DNA from: Candidatus Rifleibacteriota bacterium
Lineage (GTDB): Bacteria > Muiribacteriota > Ozemobacteria > Ozemobacterales > Ozemobacteraceae
DNA: 64,000 nucleotides
Direction: 5' to 3'
Assembly (NCBI GenBank): GCA_015232575.1
Contig: JADFZL010000003.1
Span: 442,001-506,000, forward strand
Part shown: in pieces, positions 36,629 through 45,310 of the stretch
Numbering within the stretch: position 1 is the first letter of the stretch
Layout: every line of letters begins with the position of its first letter
Notes under the pieces: generated by a model
Told to the model about the DNA's origin: nothing
Database searches by the model: none
Seen by the model: only the letters and a program-made list of their open reading frames with translations
Translations under genes and position numbers: made by a program

Positions 36629-37570
36629 ATGACTATCAAACGTGTTGCAGTAGCAGGTGCGGGCACAATGGGTCAAGGGCTCGCTCAGACAATTGCCAGA
36701 TCTGGTCTTGAAGTTCTTTTAATCGACAGCGATGAAAGTCTTGTAAAGAAAGCTATTGAAAAAATCGGTTTTTCAATGAATGCTGAAATTGCACGCTGGG
36801 GCCTTACCGAAAGTGAAAAACGTGCGATTCTCTCCAGAATTACTACTACAACGAAACTGGAAGAAGCAAAATCTTGTCAAATAGTTATTGAGACAATTCC
36901 TGAAAAGATTTGTATGAAAAAGGAGATTTTTTCAAAACTTGATCAGATTTGTCCGCCGGAAACCGTACTGATTACAAATACTGCGACTCTTTCTGTAACC
37001 GAAATTGCCGCTGCTGCAAAAAATCAATCCAGAATCATCGGTGTTCATTTTCTCAATCCGGTCCCCAAAACTTCTATAGCTGAACTTGTTCGTGGAAGAC
37101 TGACATCTGATTCCGTTTTCGAAACAACAAAACGGTTCCTCAAGATGATTGAGAAAACCCCTGTACATGTTTTCGAATGCCCTGGTTATATAACAACAAG
37201 AATCACCCTTCCGATGATAAATGAAGCAATACGGGTACTTGCAGAAGGTATCGCTCCGTGTGCAGATATAGACAATACAATGAAGCTTGGAATCGGGTTA
37301 AACATGGGTCCGCTTTCTCTCGCAGACATCATTGGGCTTGACACAATCGTCTCCTGGATGGAAAATCTTCATACTGAAACCGGCGAAATGACTTATGTTC
37401 CAGCAAAACTCCTCAGGAAAATGGTCAGACTCGGCTGGTATGGAGCAAAAAGCGGCAGAGGCTTCTACCGATACGATTCAGAAGGAAGAAGAATCGAAAA
37501 CAGTGGCGTATCACCTTGCGAATTGTCTATGAACACCAGCAGCACTATTACTCAGGAGCAGAAAAAATGA
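36629..37570 (+). CDS. 3-hydroxyacyl-CoA (3-hydroxybutyryl-CoA) dehydrogenase
   Basis: NAD(P)-dependent oxidoreductase of the HBDH type, acting in butyrate-type fermentation or fatty-acid oxidation. The 313 residues have the dinucleotide-binding GAGTMGQG (9-16), acidic D at the end of strand 2 (LIDSDE), the catalytic His in GVHFLNPVP, and the C-terminal PMINEAIRVLAEG and GLDTI. The usual PGFIVNR reads PGYITTR here, so the Asn that contacts substrate is replaced; substrate preference may differ. AGGAG precedes the ATG. Its TGA overlaps the ackA ATG (ATGA). Confidence 0.88.
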   Translation: MTIKRVAVAGAGTMGQGLAQTIARSGLEVLLIDSDESLVKKAIEKIGFSMNAEIARWGLTESEKRAILSRITTTTKLEEAKSCQIVIETIPEKICMKKEIFSKLDQICPPETVLITNTATLSVTEIAAAAKNQSRIIGVHFLNPVPKTSIAELVRGRLTSDSVFETTKRFLKMIEKTPVHVFECPGYITTRITLPMINEAIRVLAEGIAPCADIDNTMKLGIGLNMGPLSLADIIGLDTIVSWMENLHTETGEMTYVPAKLLRKMVRLGWYGAKSGRGFYRYDSEGRRIENSGVSPCELSMNTSSTITQEQKK

Positions 37571-38802
37571 ATATTTTAGTCCTAAATTGCGGATCTTCAT
37601 CAATTAAGTATCAGCTTTTTGACATGCGGAATAAAAGTGTTCTTGCAAAAGGACTTGTTCACAGAGTTGGAATGAATGGCTCTAAAATTGATCATAGAAA
37701 AGGCGACAAGGGCGATAAATTTACTGTCAATGAAGAAGTTATCGACCACAAAGATGGAATAAAAAAAGTTTTGAATCTTCTTATCTGTAAAGAAAAAGGA
37801 GTGCTTTCTTCCCTTGATGAAATCAAAGCAGTTGGACACAGAGTCGTTCACGGCGGCGAAAAATTTGCCGGAAGCGTTCTGATTGACGAAGATGTACTTT
37901 CTGCGGTCCGCGATTGTATCGGATTTGCACCTCTTCATAATCCACCCAATCTTAAAGGTATTGAAGCAGTAACTGAACTCATGCCCACTGTTAAACAATC
38001 GGCAGTTTTTGATACTGCATTCCACCAGACAATGCCGCAAAAGGCTTATTTATATGCTCTTCCATACATGTTTTACGAGAAGGAAAAAATTCGCCGATAC
38101 GGGTTTCATGGTACAAGTCACAGATTTGTTTCGAAGCGTGCTGCAGAAATGCTGAAAATCCCTTATGAAAGAGCCAAGATTATAACCTGTCATCTTGGAA
38201 ATGGCTGTTCAATAGCTGCAGTAGACGGCGGAGTATCAGTTGACACATCAATGGGACACACGCCACTCGAAGGTCTTGTAATGGGTACAAGATGCGGCGA
38301 CATTGATCCTGCAATTATTCTCTTCATCATGAAAAAATACGAATTATCTCCGAATGAGATTGATAACCTTCTGAACAAGCATTCCGGAGTCCAGGGATTA
38401 AGTGGCGAATCAAACGATCTGCGTGATCTTGAAGAAGGCTGGCCGAACAGAAGTGAAAAGGCAAACATGGCCCTTGATGTATATTCTTACCGGATAAGAA
38501 AATATATCGGTTCATATATGGCTGTAATGAATGGCTGCAACGCAATCGCTTTCACAGCCGGTGTCGGGGAAAATTCACCAATCGTAAGAAGTATTGTATG
38601 TAAAGAGCTTGATTTCCTCGGAGTAAAAATTGATTATGATTTGAACGAAAAGACCTGGCGCGGTGTTGAAGGCGATATTTCAACTCCTGATGCCAAAGTC
38701 AGAACACTTGTAGTTGGAACAAATGAAGAGCTTGTTATCGCTGAAGACACACTTGATCTGATTCAGGGCAGACTGCATCCGAAAACCGGAAAACCAGTCT
38801 GA
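37567..38802 (+). CDS. ackA: Acetate kinase
   Basis: Makes ATP and acetate from acetyl phosphate, the terminal step of many fermentations. The 411 residues contain NCGSSSIKYQ, GHRVVHGGE, YGFHGTSHRFV, HLGNGCS, DTSMGHTPLEG, GTRCGDIDP and FTAGVGENSP, all the family's active-site blocks, including the substrate Arg and catalytic Asp. ATG 37567 has CAGGAG nine bases upstream; the frame extends further upstream only because it overlaps the dehydrogenase gene. No pta lies alongside. Confidence 0.96.
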   Translation: MNILVLNCGSSSIKYQLFDMRNKSVLAKGLVHRVGMNGSKIDHRKGDKGDKFTVNEEVIDHKDGIKKVLNLLICKEKGVLSSLDEIKAVGHRVVHGGEKFAGSVLIDEDVLSAVRDCIGFAPLHNPPNLKGIEAVTELMPTVKQSAVFDTAFHQTMPQKAYLYALPYMFYEKEKIRRYGFHGTSHRFVSKRAAEMLKIPYERAKIITCHLGNGCSIAAVDGGVSVDTSMGHTPLEGLVMGTRCGDIDPAIILFIMKKYELSPNEIDNLLNKHSGVQGLSGESNDLRDLEEGWPNRSEKANMALDVYSYRIRKYIGSYMAVMNGCNAIAFTAGVGENSPIVRSIVCKELDFLGVKIDYDLNEKTWRGVEGDISTPDAKVRTLVVGTNEELVIAEDTLDLIQGRLHPKTGKPV

Positions 38803-38833
38803 TAAGCAGGTAAATCTTTCTTAATCTGAATAA

Positions 38834-38883
38834 AAAACACATCATTGCCACTTCGAAGTTCGAAAGCAATGATGTGTTTTTTT
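38834..38883. terminator. Bidirectional terminator between ackA and pckA
   Basis: A 15-bp stem (38834-38848 with 38866-38880) closes a 17-base loop containing TTCGAAGTTCGAA. It has Ts after the stem and As before it, so it can end both converging transcripts. Confidence 0.85.
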
Positions 38884-38908
38884 CTTGCTGCAAAGGTGCA
38901 GAATAATT

Positions 38909-40486
38909 TTAGATTCTCGGACCCGATTGAAAGACTTCAGGAGTTACCCTGTCTGCAAACTGTTTGAAGTTTTCAGTAAATTGTACAGCAAGCTGTCTGG
39001 CAGTTTTATCGTACAATGATTTGTCTTCCCATGTCTGTTTCGGCTTGAGAATTTCAGGTGGAACTCCGGGGCAGTAATCCGGAACAGATACACCAAAAAC
39101 CGGATCAGGAACAAAGGATACTTTCCCGAGCGAACCGTTCAATGCTGCTGTAAGAAGTGCCCTGGTATAAGATATTTTCATCCGTTTACCAACTCCGTAC
39201 TGTCCACCGCTCCAGCCGGTATTTACAAGCCAGAGTGTTGTACCATGCTTTTTCATCGCTTTTCCAAGCATTTCAGCATATTGGAAGGGATGAAGCATCA
39301 GAAAGGGCGCTCCGAAACAGGCTGAAAAAGTGGAAGTAGGCGCAGTTATTCCCGCTTCAGTTCCGGCCAATTTTGCAGTATAACCTGAAAGAAAATGGTA
39401 CATAGCCTGATCAGGTGTCAGTCTGGAAATTGGTGGAAGAACCCCAAATGCATCTGCCGCGAGGAAAAATACATTCTTCGGATGACCACCGACTCCTGCC
39501 AATACGCAGTTGTCAATGTACGTAACCGGATAAGTAGCTCTTGTATTTTCTGTAATACTCTCATCGTCGAAATCAGGTACTCGCTGCTCATTCATAACCA
39601 CGTTTTCGAGAACTGAACCAAATCTAATAGCATTATAAATCTGAGGTTCATTTTCTCTTGACAATTTAATACATTTTGCGTAGCAGCCACCCTCGAAATT
39701 AAAGATTCCCTGATCGCTCCAGCCATGTTCGTCATCACCGATCAATCTTCTGGTTGGATCTGCTGACAAGGTTGTTTTCCCTGTTCCGGAAAGACCGAAA
39801 AATAGAGCTGTATCTCCTTCAGGGCCTACATTAGCAGAGCAATGCATTGGAAAAACATTCTTTTTTGGCAGCAGATAATTCATTACCGAAAAAATACTTT
39901 TCTTTATCTCGCCTGCATAATGAGTTCCGCCAATCAAAATAACTTTTTCAGAAAAATTAACTACTACAAAAACTCCTGAAGCCAGGCCAAGTGCTTTAAA
40001 ATCAGGTGCCATGAGCCCACAAACATTCAAGACGGTAAAATCAGGCTTATCTGACAAAACATCGTTCTTTCCTGGCTTTATAAAAAGCGTACCAGCAAAG
40101 AGTGCGTGCCAGGCTTTTTCAGCAACAACTTTTACCTGAAGACGATAAGCAGGATCAGCCCCGGCATAGCCATCAAAAACAAAAACATCTCTACCTTGAA
40201 GATATGCACGTGCAAGATTCATGATGTGCTCCCAGGAATCAACTGGAAGCGGCTTGTTAACAGAACCCCACCAGATATCTTTTGTTTCAGCTGTCTGAAC
40301 GGAAAATTTATCAACAGGTGAACGTCCGCAGCGCAGACCTGTTTTCACCACAAGAGCACCGTTTTCTGCCAAGGTACCCTCACCTCTGTTTAATGCTTTT
40401 TCAACAAGAAGCGAAGCTGGAAGGTTTGTGTAAACACTGTTGAGTCCCCCAAGTCTGAGGGGAGTAGATGATAAATCGTAGCTCAA
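38909..40486 (-). CDS. pckA: ATP-dependent phosphoenolpyruvate carboxykinase
   Basis: Interconverts oxaloacetate and phosphoenolpyruvate with ATP. With PPi-PFK it makes a reversible lower glycolysis, and in fermenters it can fix CO2 toward succinate. The 525 residues have GRSPVDKF (substrate Arg), GGTHYAGEIKK (metal-binding Lys/His), GLSGTGKTTLS (P-loop), GDDEHGW (kinase-2 metal site) and the adenine-binding region near TGWSGGQYG. The frame opens at GTG 40495, but AAGGAG touches that codon and sits eight bases before TTG 40486, so TTG is the better start. Confidence 0.94.
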   Translation of the reverse strand: MSYDLSSTPLRLGGLNSVYTNLPASLLVEKALNRGEGTLAENGALVVKTGLRCGRSPVDKFSVQTAETKDIWWGSVNKPLPVDSWEHIMNLARAYLQGRDVFVFDGYAGADPAYRLQVKVVAEKAWHALFAGTLFIKPGKNDVLSDKPDFTVLNVCGLMAPDFKALGLASGVFVVVNFSEKVILIGGTHYAGEIKKSIFSVMNYLLPKKNVFPMHCSANVGPEGDTALFFGLSGTGKTTLSADPTRRLIGDDEHGWSDQGIFNFEGGCYAKCIKLSRENEPQIYNAIRFGSVLENVVMNEQRVPDFDDESITENTRATYPVTYIDNCVLAGVGGHPKNVFFLAADAFGVLPPISRLTPDQAMYHFLSGYTAKLAGTEAGITAPTSTFSACFGAPFLMLHPFQYAEMLGKAMKKHGTTLWLVNTGWSGGQYGVGKRMKISYTRALLTAALNGSLGKVSFVPDPVFGVSVPDYCPGVPPEILKPKQTWEDKSLYDKTARQLAVQFTENFKQFADRVTPEVFQSGPRI

Positions 40487-40584
40487 GTTAATCACTCCTT
40501 TTCCTTATTTTTATTTGGCATTTTTGCATGCCTTTTTTTTACAGTTTACTCCTCTGTTAATATTATGGCAAGAAAATACCACCT

Positions 40585-40656
40585 AAATTTTGCAGGTAAT
40601 CTGAATATTGGAAAGCAAATTGAGAATACGTGCAAAAAAAGTAAAAGTTGGCTTTT
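40585..40656. repeat. Dispersed TTGCAGGT...GTGCAAAAAAAGTAAAAGT repeat, copy 3
   Basis: Resembles the copy at 25272-25337 along most of its length, including the AAGTAAAAGT tail, and the perfect palindrome at 36410-36457. It lies between the ankyrin gene's stop and the pckA start. Confidence 0.65.
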
Positions 40657-40701
40657 AACTGTTGGGTAAATGCAGATTTAGAGTTTATGCATTATGACTT
40701 G

Positions 40702-41646
40702 TCAGTTAATTTCAAGGCTTGCTTTCTTAAGATAATCGCTCATTTCGCGCTCACCTGAAAAAAAAGCTTTTTCTGCCGGAGTTTGTCCGAGATTATTTTT
40801 AATATTAAGATCAGCTCCATGTTTCAGCAGAAAATTCACTATATCAAGATAACCCTTTTCGGAAGCTTCATGCAAAGGTGTATTTCCATCACGGGCTTTT
40901 CTATTAATTTCACTTCCTCTTTCTATCAAAAGTTTGAGGACTTCCAAAGTTCCAAATCTGGCAGCCCAGTGCACTGGAAGAGTTCCGTCTGTATCTTCTG
41001 GCTCAAGAAGCGCACCATTGTCAAGCAGCACTTGTACGGCAGCTTCTCTGCCTCCCTCAACGCACTTGTGGATCAGAAAACTTCCTGAATAATCCTGGGA
41101 ATTAACATCAGCTCCTTTAGAAATGAGAAACTGCATAACCTCTGTCCGTCCTGCTTGAGCTGCCCGAAACAAAGGAGTATAACCCAGTTGATCCTTGTAA
41201 TTGACATCTGCTCCATGTTCGACAAGTTTTTTTACAATGTTCATATAACCCATATATGAAGCTTCTGAAAGAGCTGTCCAGCCATCAGTTGTCATTGCGT
41301 CAACCTGTGCTTTCCTGGAAATAAGATACTCAACAATCTCATCAGAACCAGAAAAAGCTGCCTGGTGTAATGCGGTCCAGCCTCTTCCATCCTGAGTATC
41401 AACAGGAACACCGCTTTCAAGAACGGAAATAACCTTCTGGAGATTTTTCTTTTTTACAGCTTTCATGAAATCTGTAATATAATTCTCAAAATCCAGGCTG
41501 GCATTTTCTTTCTGCATTTCCTCTGTTAAAAGAGATTTTTCTGTACAATAAGAAAATACCGTTATAGAAAGAAAGAAGAAAAACAAACAACCTGAAGCCT
41601 TTTTGCAAAAAAGCTCTGAAATGGTTTTCAATTTATTATTATCCAT
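40702..41646 (-). CDS. Exported or membrane-anchored ankyrin repeat protein
   Basis: A 314-residue protein with a hydrophobic N-terminal segment (about residues 19-33, ending FSYC) and then about seven 33-residue ankyrin repeats, recognisable by TALHQAA, TPLFRAAQ, PVHWAARFG and TPLHEASEKG with HGAD turns. Ankyrin stacks bind other proteins; the partner is unknown. The FSYC end is not a standard lipobox, so I expect a signal peptide or anchor rather than a lipoprotein. ATG 41646 is chosen over an upstream TTG (41682) because a promoter predicts transcription starting at this A. It is transcribed away from the neighbouring TPR gene. Confidence 0.83.
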   Translation of the reverse strand: MDNNKLKTISELFCKKASGCLFFFFLSITVFSYCTEKSLLTEEMQKENASLDFENYITDFMKAVKKKNLQKVISVLESGVPVDTQDGRGWTALHQAAFSGSDEIVEYLISRKAQVDAMTTDGWTALSEASYMGYMNIVKKLVEHGADVNYKDQLGYTPLFRAAQAGRTEVMQFLISKGADVNSQDYSGSFLIHKCVEGGREAAVQVLLDNGALLEPEDTDGTLPVHWAARFGTLEVLKLLIERGSEINRKARDGNTPLHEASEKGYLDIVNFLLKHGADLNIKNNLGQTPAEKAFFSGEREMSDYLKKASLEIN

Positions 41647-41653
41647 ATAGATA

Positions 41654-41682
41654 ATAATAAATGCTTTCTGAATATTTTGCAA
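41654..41682 (-). promoter_or_regulatory. Promoter predicting a leaderless ankyrin mRNA
   Basis: On the minus strand TTGCAA (41682-41677), a 17-base spacer and TATTAT (41659-41654) are followed by seven bases and the ATG at 41646. No Shine-Dalgarno sequence is present. Confidence 0.5.
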
Positions 41683-41769
41683 AGGAAAATTTTCATTCCT
41701 GATTTGCCTGCTAAAAGGCCATTTTCAAGCAACTATTAGAAAAAGTATTGATTCGATCCACACAATATG

Positions 41770-41798
41770 TTGACCGTGGAAAAAGATTGTGCTACAAA
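41770..41798 (+). promoter_or_regulatory. Promoter predicting a leaderless TPR-gene mRNA
   Basis: TTGACC (41770-41775) and TACAAA (41793-41798) are 17 bases apart, and the ATG at 41806 starts after seven more bases. The expected +1 is the A of the ATG, and no Shine-Dalgarno sequence is present. Confidence 0.6.
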
Positions 41799-41805
41799 CA
41801 ATATA

Positions 41806-44370
41806 ATGTATAAAATAATAAATACTATTTTTTCTGTTTCGCTGCTTTTCTTCATTTCGATCTCGTTAAGCCTTCGTGCTGGTCCGTATGACGATTACCT
41901 TAAAACAGGCCGGGATCACCTTAACCTTTTTCATTACAAGGAAGCCTGCGATTTTTTCAAAAAAGCGGTTGAAGTAAATCCTTCAAAAGCTGAAGCTTAC
42001 TACTTTCTTGGAATAACACAGAGAAAACTCAATAACATTGATGTTGCAATAACAAGCTTAGAAAAAGCACTTGCCATTGATTCAAGCGATCTCGACACGC
42101 AAAAAGCGCTTGCAGGTATTTATATCAAGCTTGCAAAAGATTTCAGAGAATCAAATAATCGTGGCGAAATGTTGAAATTCCTCAAGAAATCAATATATGC
42201 TTATCCACAGAATACTTCAGGTGCTGTTACTCTTTTTGATATGCTTGCCAGAGAGCAAAAGTGGGATGAAATTATTTCACTTGCTGAAAGATTTAAAAAA
42301 CTAAATAAAGATGCTATTGATGCCGGCGATGACAAGAATCTTCAAATTTCCCTGACCTGGATTGCTCAAGCTTTTTTTGAAACGAAACAGATGGGAAAAG
42401 CCAGAGAGTTTGTCCGGGCAGCTGGAATGATCAGAAATCCTAATGACCACCTTGCGCGTCTGCAGAAATCTCTTCCTGAAGAAACTAAGATTGTGACTGA
42501 ATCGTTTGCAGTTGAAGCGAAAGAACTTATTAACAAAGGTGATTTAAAGAATGCTCTCGAAAAACTCAAACTTGCACAGTCAGCAAACCCTGATGACATG
42601 GAAGTTAAGGGGCTTCTCGAAAAGACTCAGGATAAAATTGACCTGAATTCATATCTTCAGAAAGCTGAAGAATCAGAAAAAGCCGGAAATTTCCCTGAAG
42701 CTCTTGAAAATTTAAATCGCGCAATTGGGCTGGATGAAGAAAACGCCACACTCCGCAAAAAGGCTGAAGAACTGAATAATAAACTTGACGCAGCTGAAAA
42801 AATCAAAGCTCAAAAACGTAACGCAGAATTAGCTGAAAAAAAAGCTGTTTACGACCGGGAGAAAAAACTTAATTCCCTTCTGAAAGCAGCGAAAGAAAAT
42901 GAAACAAGAGGTTCTTTTGATTCGGCTAAAATCATTTATGAACAAGCGCTGCAAATGGCACCAGAAAGAAAAGACATCCAGGTTCTTCTTGATGCAACTG
43001 TTGAAAATTCCCGTAAAATGAGCGATAGAATTGAAAAAATTGGCAAGAATCTTTCGCTCGCAAGCAAAATGATTTCTGAAGAAAAACATGATGAAGCTTT
43101 TGCACTTCTGAAAGATGCGCTCGAAGAAAAACTTGCCTCAAAAACCCAGATTTATCCACTGATTATCGAAACTGCGATAAAGCTGAATTTACTTGACCAG
43201 GCAGAGATGTACTCTGACAAATATTCTGATCTGGCATCTACCTCGCCGCAACTTAAATATTACAAAGCATTAATTGCTTTTAAAAATGAAAAATACCCCG
43301 AAGCCGGTGAACTGCTTTCTGCAATTCCCAAAACGTTTAATGATCACTCAGGCGAAATCTCTTCCATGAAATGGACAGTCAGCTATCATAAGTACAAGTA
43401 TGGGCTGTATCTATTTATTCTTATCTTCGGCTGGAAAGTCGTTTTCTGGATAATAAGCGAAATTAAATCGGTATTAAAATCCAGTAGAATTGCAAAACTG
43501 GAATCGCTGTTAAGCAATGGAAAATACGATCAGGCAATATCAATAATCGAAAGCTGCCTGAATAACAACGAAGAAATACCTAACAGAAAAGCGGTTATAA
43601 CATCGCTTTCAGACGCTTATCTCAAAGTTAACCGCCCTCATGATGCTAAAGAAAAAGCGCTTGAAGTTCTTGCAAAAGATCCGAAAAATGCCGTTGCAAG
43701 CAGAGTGCTTGGAGAGGCATCCTTTCAATTGGCTGATACCTCCAGCGAAGGCATTGAGAGAATTACAAGCCTTCTGAAAATTGATGAAAACAGAAAAGAT
43801 GTAATCGGATTTCTGACAAACTATTACAAAAGCAACAATTATGACAGTAAACAGGCTACCGACATCTATCACAAATACCTGATCCTGTTTCCAGATGATG
43901 CTGACACACTATTATATCTTGCCGAAATATATCTTAAAAGATCCTATTTCAGTAGTACAAGCCAGAAGATTTTTGAAAAGGCTTCAAAATATTCTCCCGA
44001 TAAACCTGAATTTCTACATTCTTATGCTCAATGCCTAATTCAGTCTGGTAAAAAGGATGAAGGCGAAAAAGTTATGGAAGCCGGAGCAAAAAAATGGCCT
44101 GACAGCAGTTTTTTTGTCGCCAGAAAATTTCAGACTGAAACAACCTCCTCGCAAAAAATTGCATTAAAACCAAATAAAATATCTCTCAAAACACCAACCA
44201 CGACATATGAAGATTCCGATGCCGGTGACTCTCCTGCAATTGCCTTTAAAATGCCGACAAATCAGGCAAAAAAACCATCAGCAGGCGAGGGAATATTATG
44301 CAAGAACTGCAATACTGAAAACAACACACGCGAATACTACTGTACAAAATGCGGAAAACCTTTAGCCTGA
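41806..44370 (+). CDS. Membrane-spanning TPR protein with C-terminal zinc ribbon
   Basis: An 854-residue protein of unknown role. An N-terminal hydrophobic segment (about residues 5-23) leads to tetratricopeptide repeats (AEAYYFLGITQRKL...) and a charged coiled-coil stretch. A membrane helix follows near residue 535 (LYLFILIFGWKVVFW), then more TPRs, and a C-terminal zinc ribbon with CKNC and CTKC. If the first segment is a signal peptide, the first TPR block is periplasmic and the second block with the zinc ribbon is cytoplasmic, giving a protein-interaction bridge across the inner membrane. ATG 41806 is chosen over 41767 because it opens the hydrophobic segment and fits the promoter. Confidence 0.85.
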   Translation: MYKIINTIFSVSLLFFISISLSLRAGPYDDYLKTGRDHLNLFHYKEACDFFKKAVEVNPSKAEAYYFLGITQRKLNNIDVAITSLEKALAIDSSDLDTQKALAGIYIKLAKDFRESNNRGEMLKFLKKSIYAYPQNTSGAVTLFDMLAREQKWDEIISLAERFKKLNKDAIDAGDDKNLQISLTWIAQAFFETKQMGKAREFVRAAGMIRNPNDHLARLQKSLPEETKIVTESFAVEAKELINKGDLKNALEKLKLAQSANPDDMEVKGLLEKTQDKIDLNSYLQKAEESEKAGNFPEALENLNRAIGLDEENATLRKKAEELNNKLDAAEKIKAQKRNAELAEKKAVYDREKKLNSLLKAAKENETRGSFDSAKIIYEQALQMAPERKDIQVLLDATVENSRKMSDRIEKIGKNLSLASKMISEEKHDEAFALLKDALEEKLASKTQIYPLIIETAIKLNLLDQAEMYSDKYSDLASTSPQLKYYKALIAFKNEKYPEAGELLSAIPKTFNDHSGEISSMKWTVSYHKYKYGLYLFILIFGWKVVFWIISEIKSVLKSSRIAKLESLLSNGKYDQAISIIESCLNNNEEIPNRKAVITSLSDAYLKVNRPHDAKEKALEVLAKDPKNAVASRVLGEASFQLADTSSEGIERITSLLKIDENRKDVIGFLTNYYKSNNYDSKQATDIYHKYLILFPDDADTLLYLAEIYLKRSYFSSTSQKIFEKASKYSPDKPEFLHSYAQCLIQSGKKDEGEKVMEAGAKKWPDSSFFVARKFQTETTSSQKIALKPNKISLKTPTTTYEDSDAGDSPAIAFKMPTNQAKKPSAGEGILCKNCNTENNTREYYCTKCGKPLA

Positions 44371-44392
44371 TAATTAAATAGGGTGCAAATAC

Positions 44393-44458
44393 TGTCATCT
44401 CGAAAGAATGTGAGAGATCTCGGTCAATGCTAGATTTCTCTCTTCGGTCGAAATGACA
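44393..44458 (+). repeat. Dispersed TGTCAT...ATGACA palindromic repeat, copy 3
   Basis: A 66-base copy with the same ends and inner GAGAGATC/TTTCTC blocks as the copies at 8127 and 14113. It lies between the TPR gene and the terminator. Confidence 0.85.
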
Positions 44459-44509
44459 TAATAGAAATGCCCCCTTTGTTAAAATTTGCTGTGCTAAGTA
44501 AACTCTATA

Positions 44510-44557
44510 AATCATAAAAGCAGGGGCGGCTAATCGGTCGTCCCTGCTTTTATGATT
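44510..44557. terminator. Bidirectional terminator between the TPR gene and nrdG
   Basis: A 16-bp perfect stem (44510-44525 with 44542-44557) has an AT-rich outer part and a CAGGG/CCCTG inner part, with a 16-base loop. It lies between converging genes. Confidence 0.85.
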
Positions 44558-44588
44558 ATGTAATACTTTTTAAATTATGTACAATATC

Positions 44589-45296
44589 TTAAATCTGACC
44601 TCTGATTGAGAGTGAGGCAAAATAGCTTTTGAATTCGTGAAACGTTTCGTAGTTCATCCATGGAAGAGCGGACGTCGAGAGCGAAGGTTCAAGAGTGTTT
44701 CCCGGCTTGAATTCCTGTAGTACAAAACTTTTTGCACCAAGTGATTTCATTTCGTCTGCCATGAGAAAAAGCTGCGATTTATCTAGAAGATCCGGATGAA
44801 CAGTCGATCGAAATTCGTAAGGTATTCCACTGGAAATAAGTGTTTTGGCACTTTCACGGGCCGACATACCATCTCCGGTTTTTGAAACTCTCCAATAGCT
44901 TTTAAACGGAGCTTTTATATCCATTGCAACAAAATCAACCAGATTCTGACTCAAAACATCAGAAAGAACATCCGGAAAACAGCCATTCGTGTGAAGTGCT
45001 ATTTCCAGTTTCAAAGTTCTGAGTTCTTTTAATGCTTCTGCCAGCCTCGGGTAAATTGTCGGTTCTCCACCACTGAGAACTACTCCTTCAAGGAAACCAT
45101 CACGCGTTCTCAGAAAATTCATTACTGTTTCCCACGGAATATCTTTCGTGGTGGAGTCACAATCAACCAGCTCCGGATTATGGCAATAGGCACAGCGGAG
45201 GTTGCAACCTTTGAGAAAGATTACAGCCGCAAGTTTTCCTGGAAAATCAATTGTAGTGAATGGCTGAATCCCGCCAACTCGGAGAAATGATGTCAT
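44589..45296 (-). CDS. nrdG: Anaerobic ribonucleotide reductase activating protein (radical SAM)
   Basis: Radical SAM enzyme that installs the glycyl radical on NrdD. The 235 residues carry the cluster motif C31-x3-C35-x2-C38 (GCNLRCAYCH), followed by VVLSGGEPT and TNGC. It lies 14 bases after nrdD in the same transcript, and AGGA precedes the ATG. Confidence 0.95.
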   Translation of the reverse strand: MTSFLRVGGIQPFTTIDFPGKLAAVIFLKGCNLRCAYCHNPELVDCDSTTKDIPWETVMNFLRTRDGFLEGVVLSGGEPTIYPRLAEALKELRTLKLEIALHTNGCFPDVLSDVLSQNLVDFVAMDIKAPFKSYWRVSKTGDGMSARESAKTLISSGIPYEFRSTVHPDLLDKSQLFLMADEMKSLGAKSFVLQEFKPGNTLEPSLSTSALPWMNYETFHEFKSYFASLSIRGQI

Positions 45297-45310
45297 ATTT
45301 TGAATTCCTG

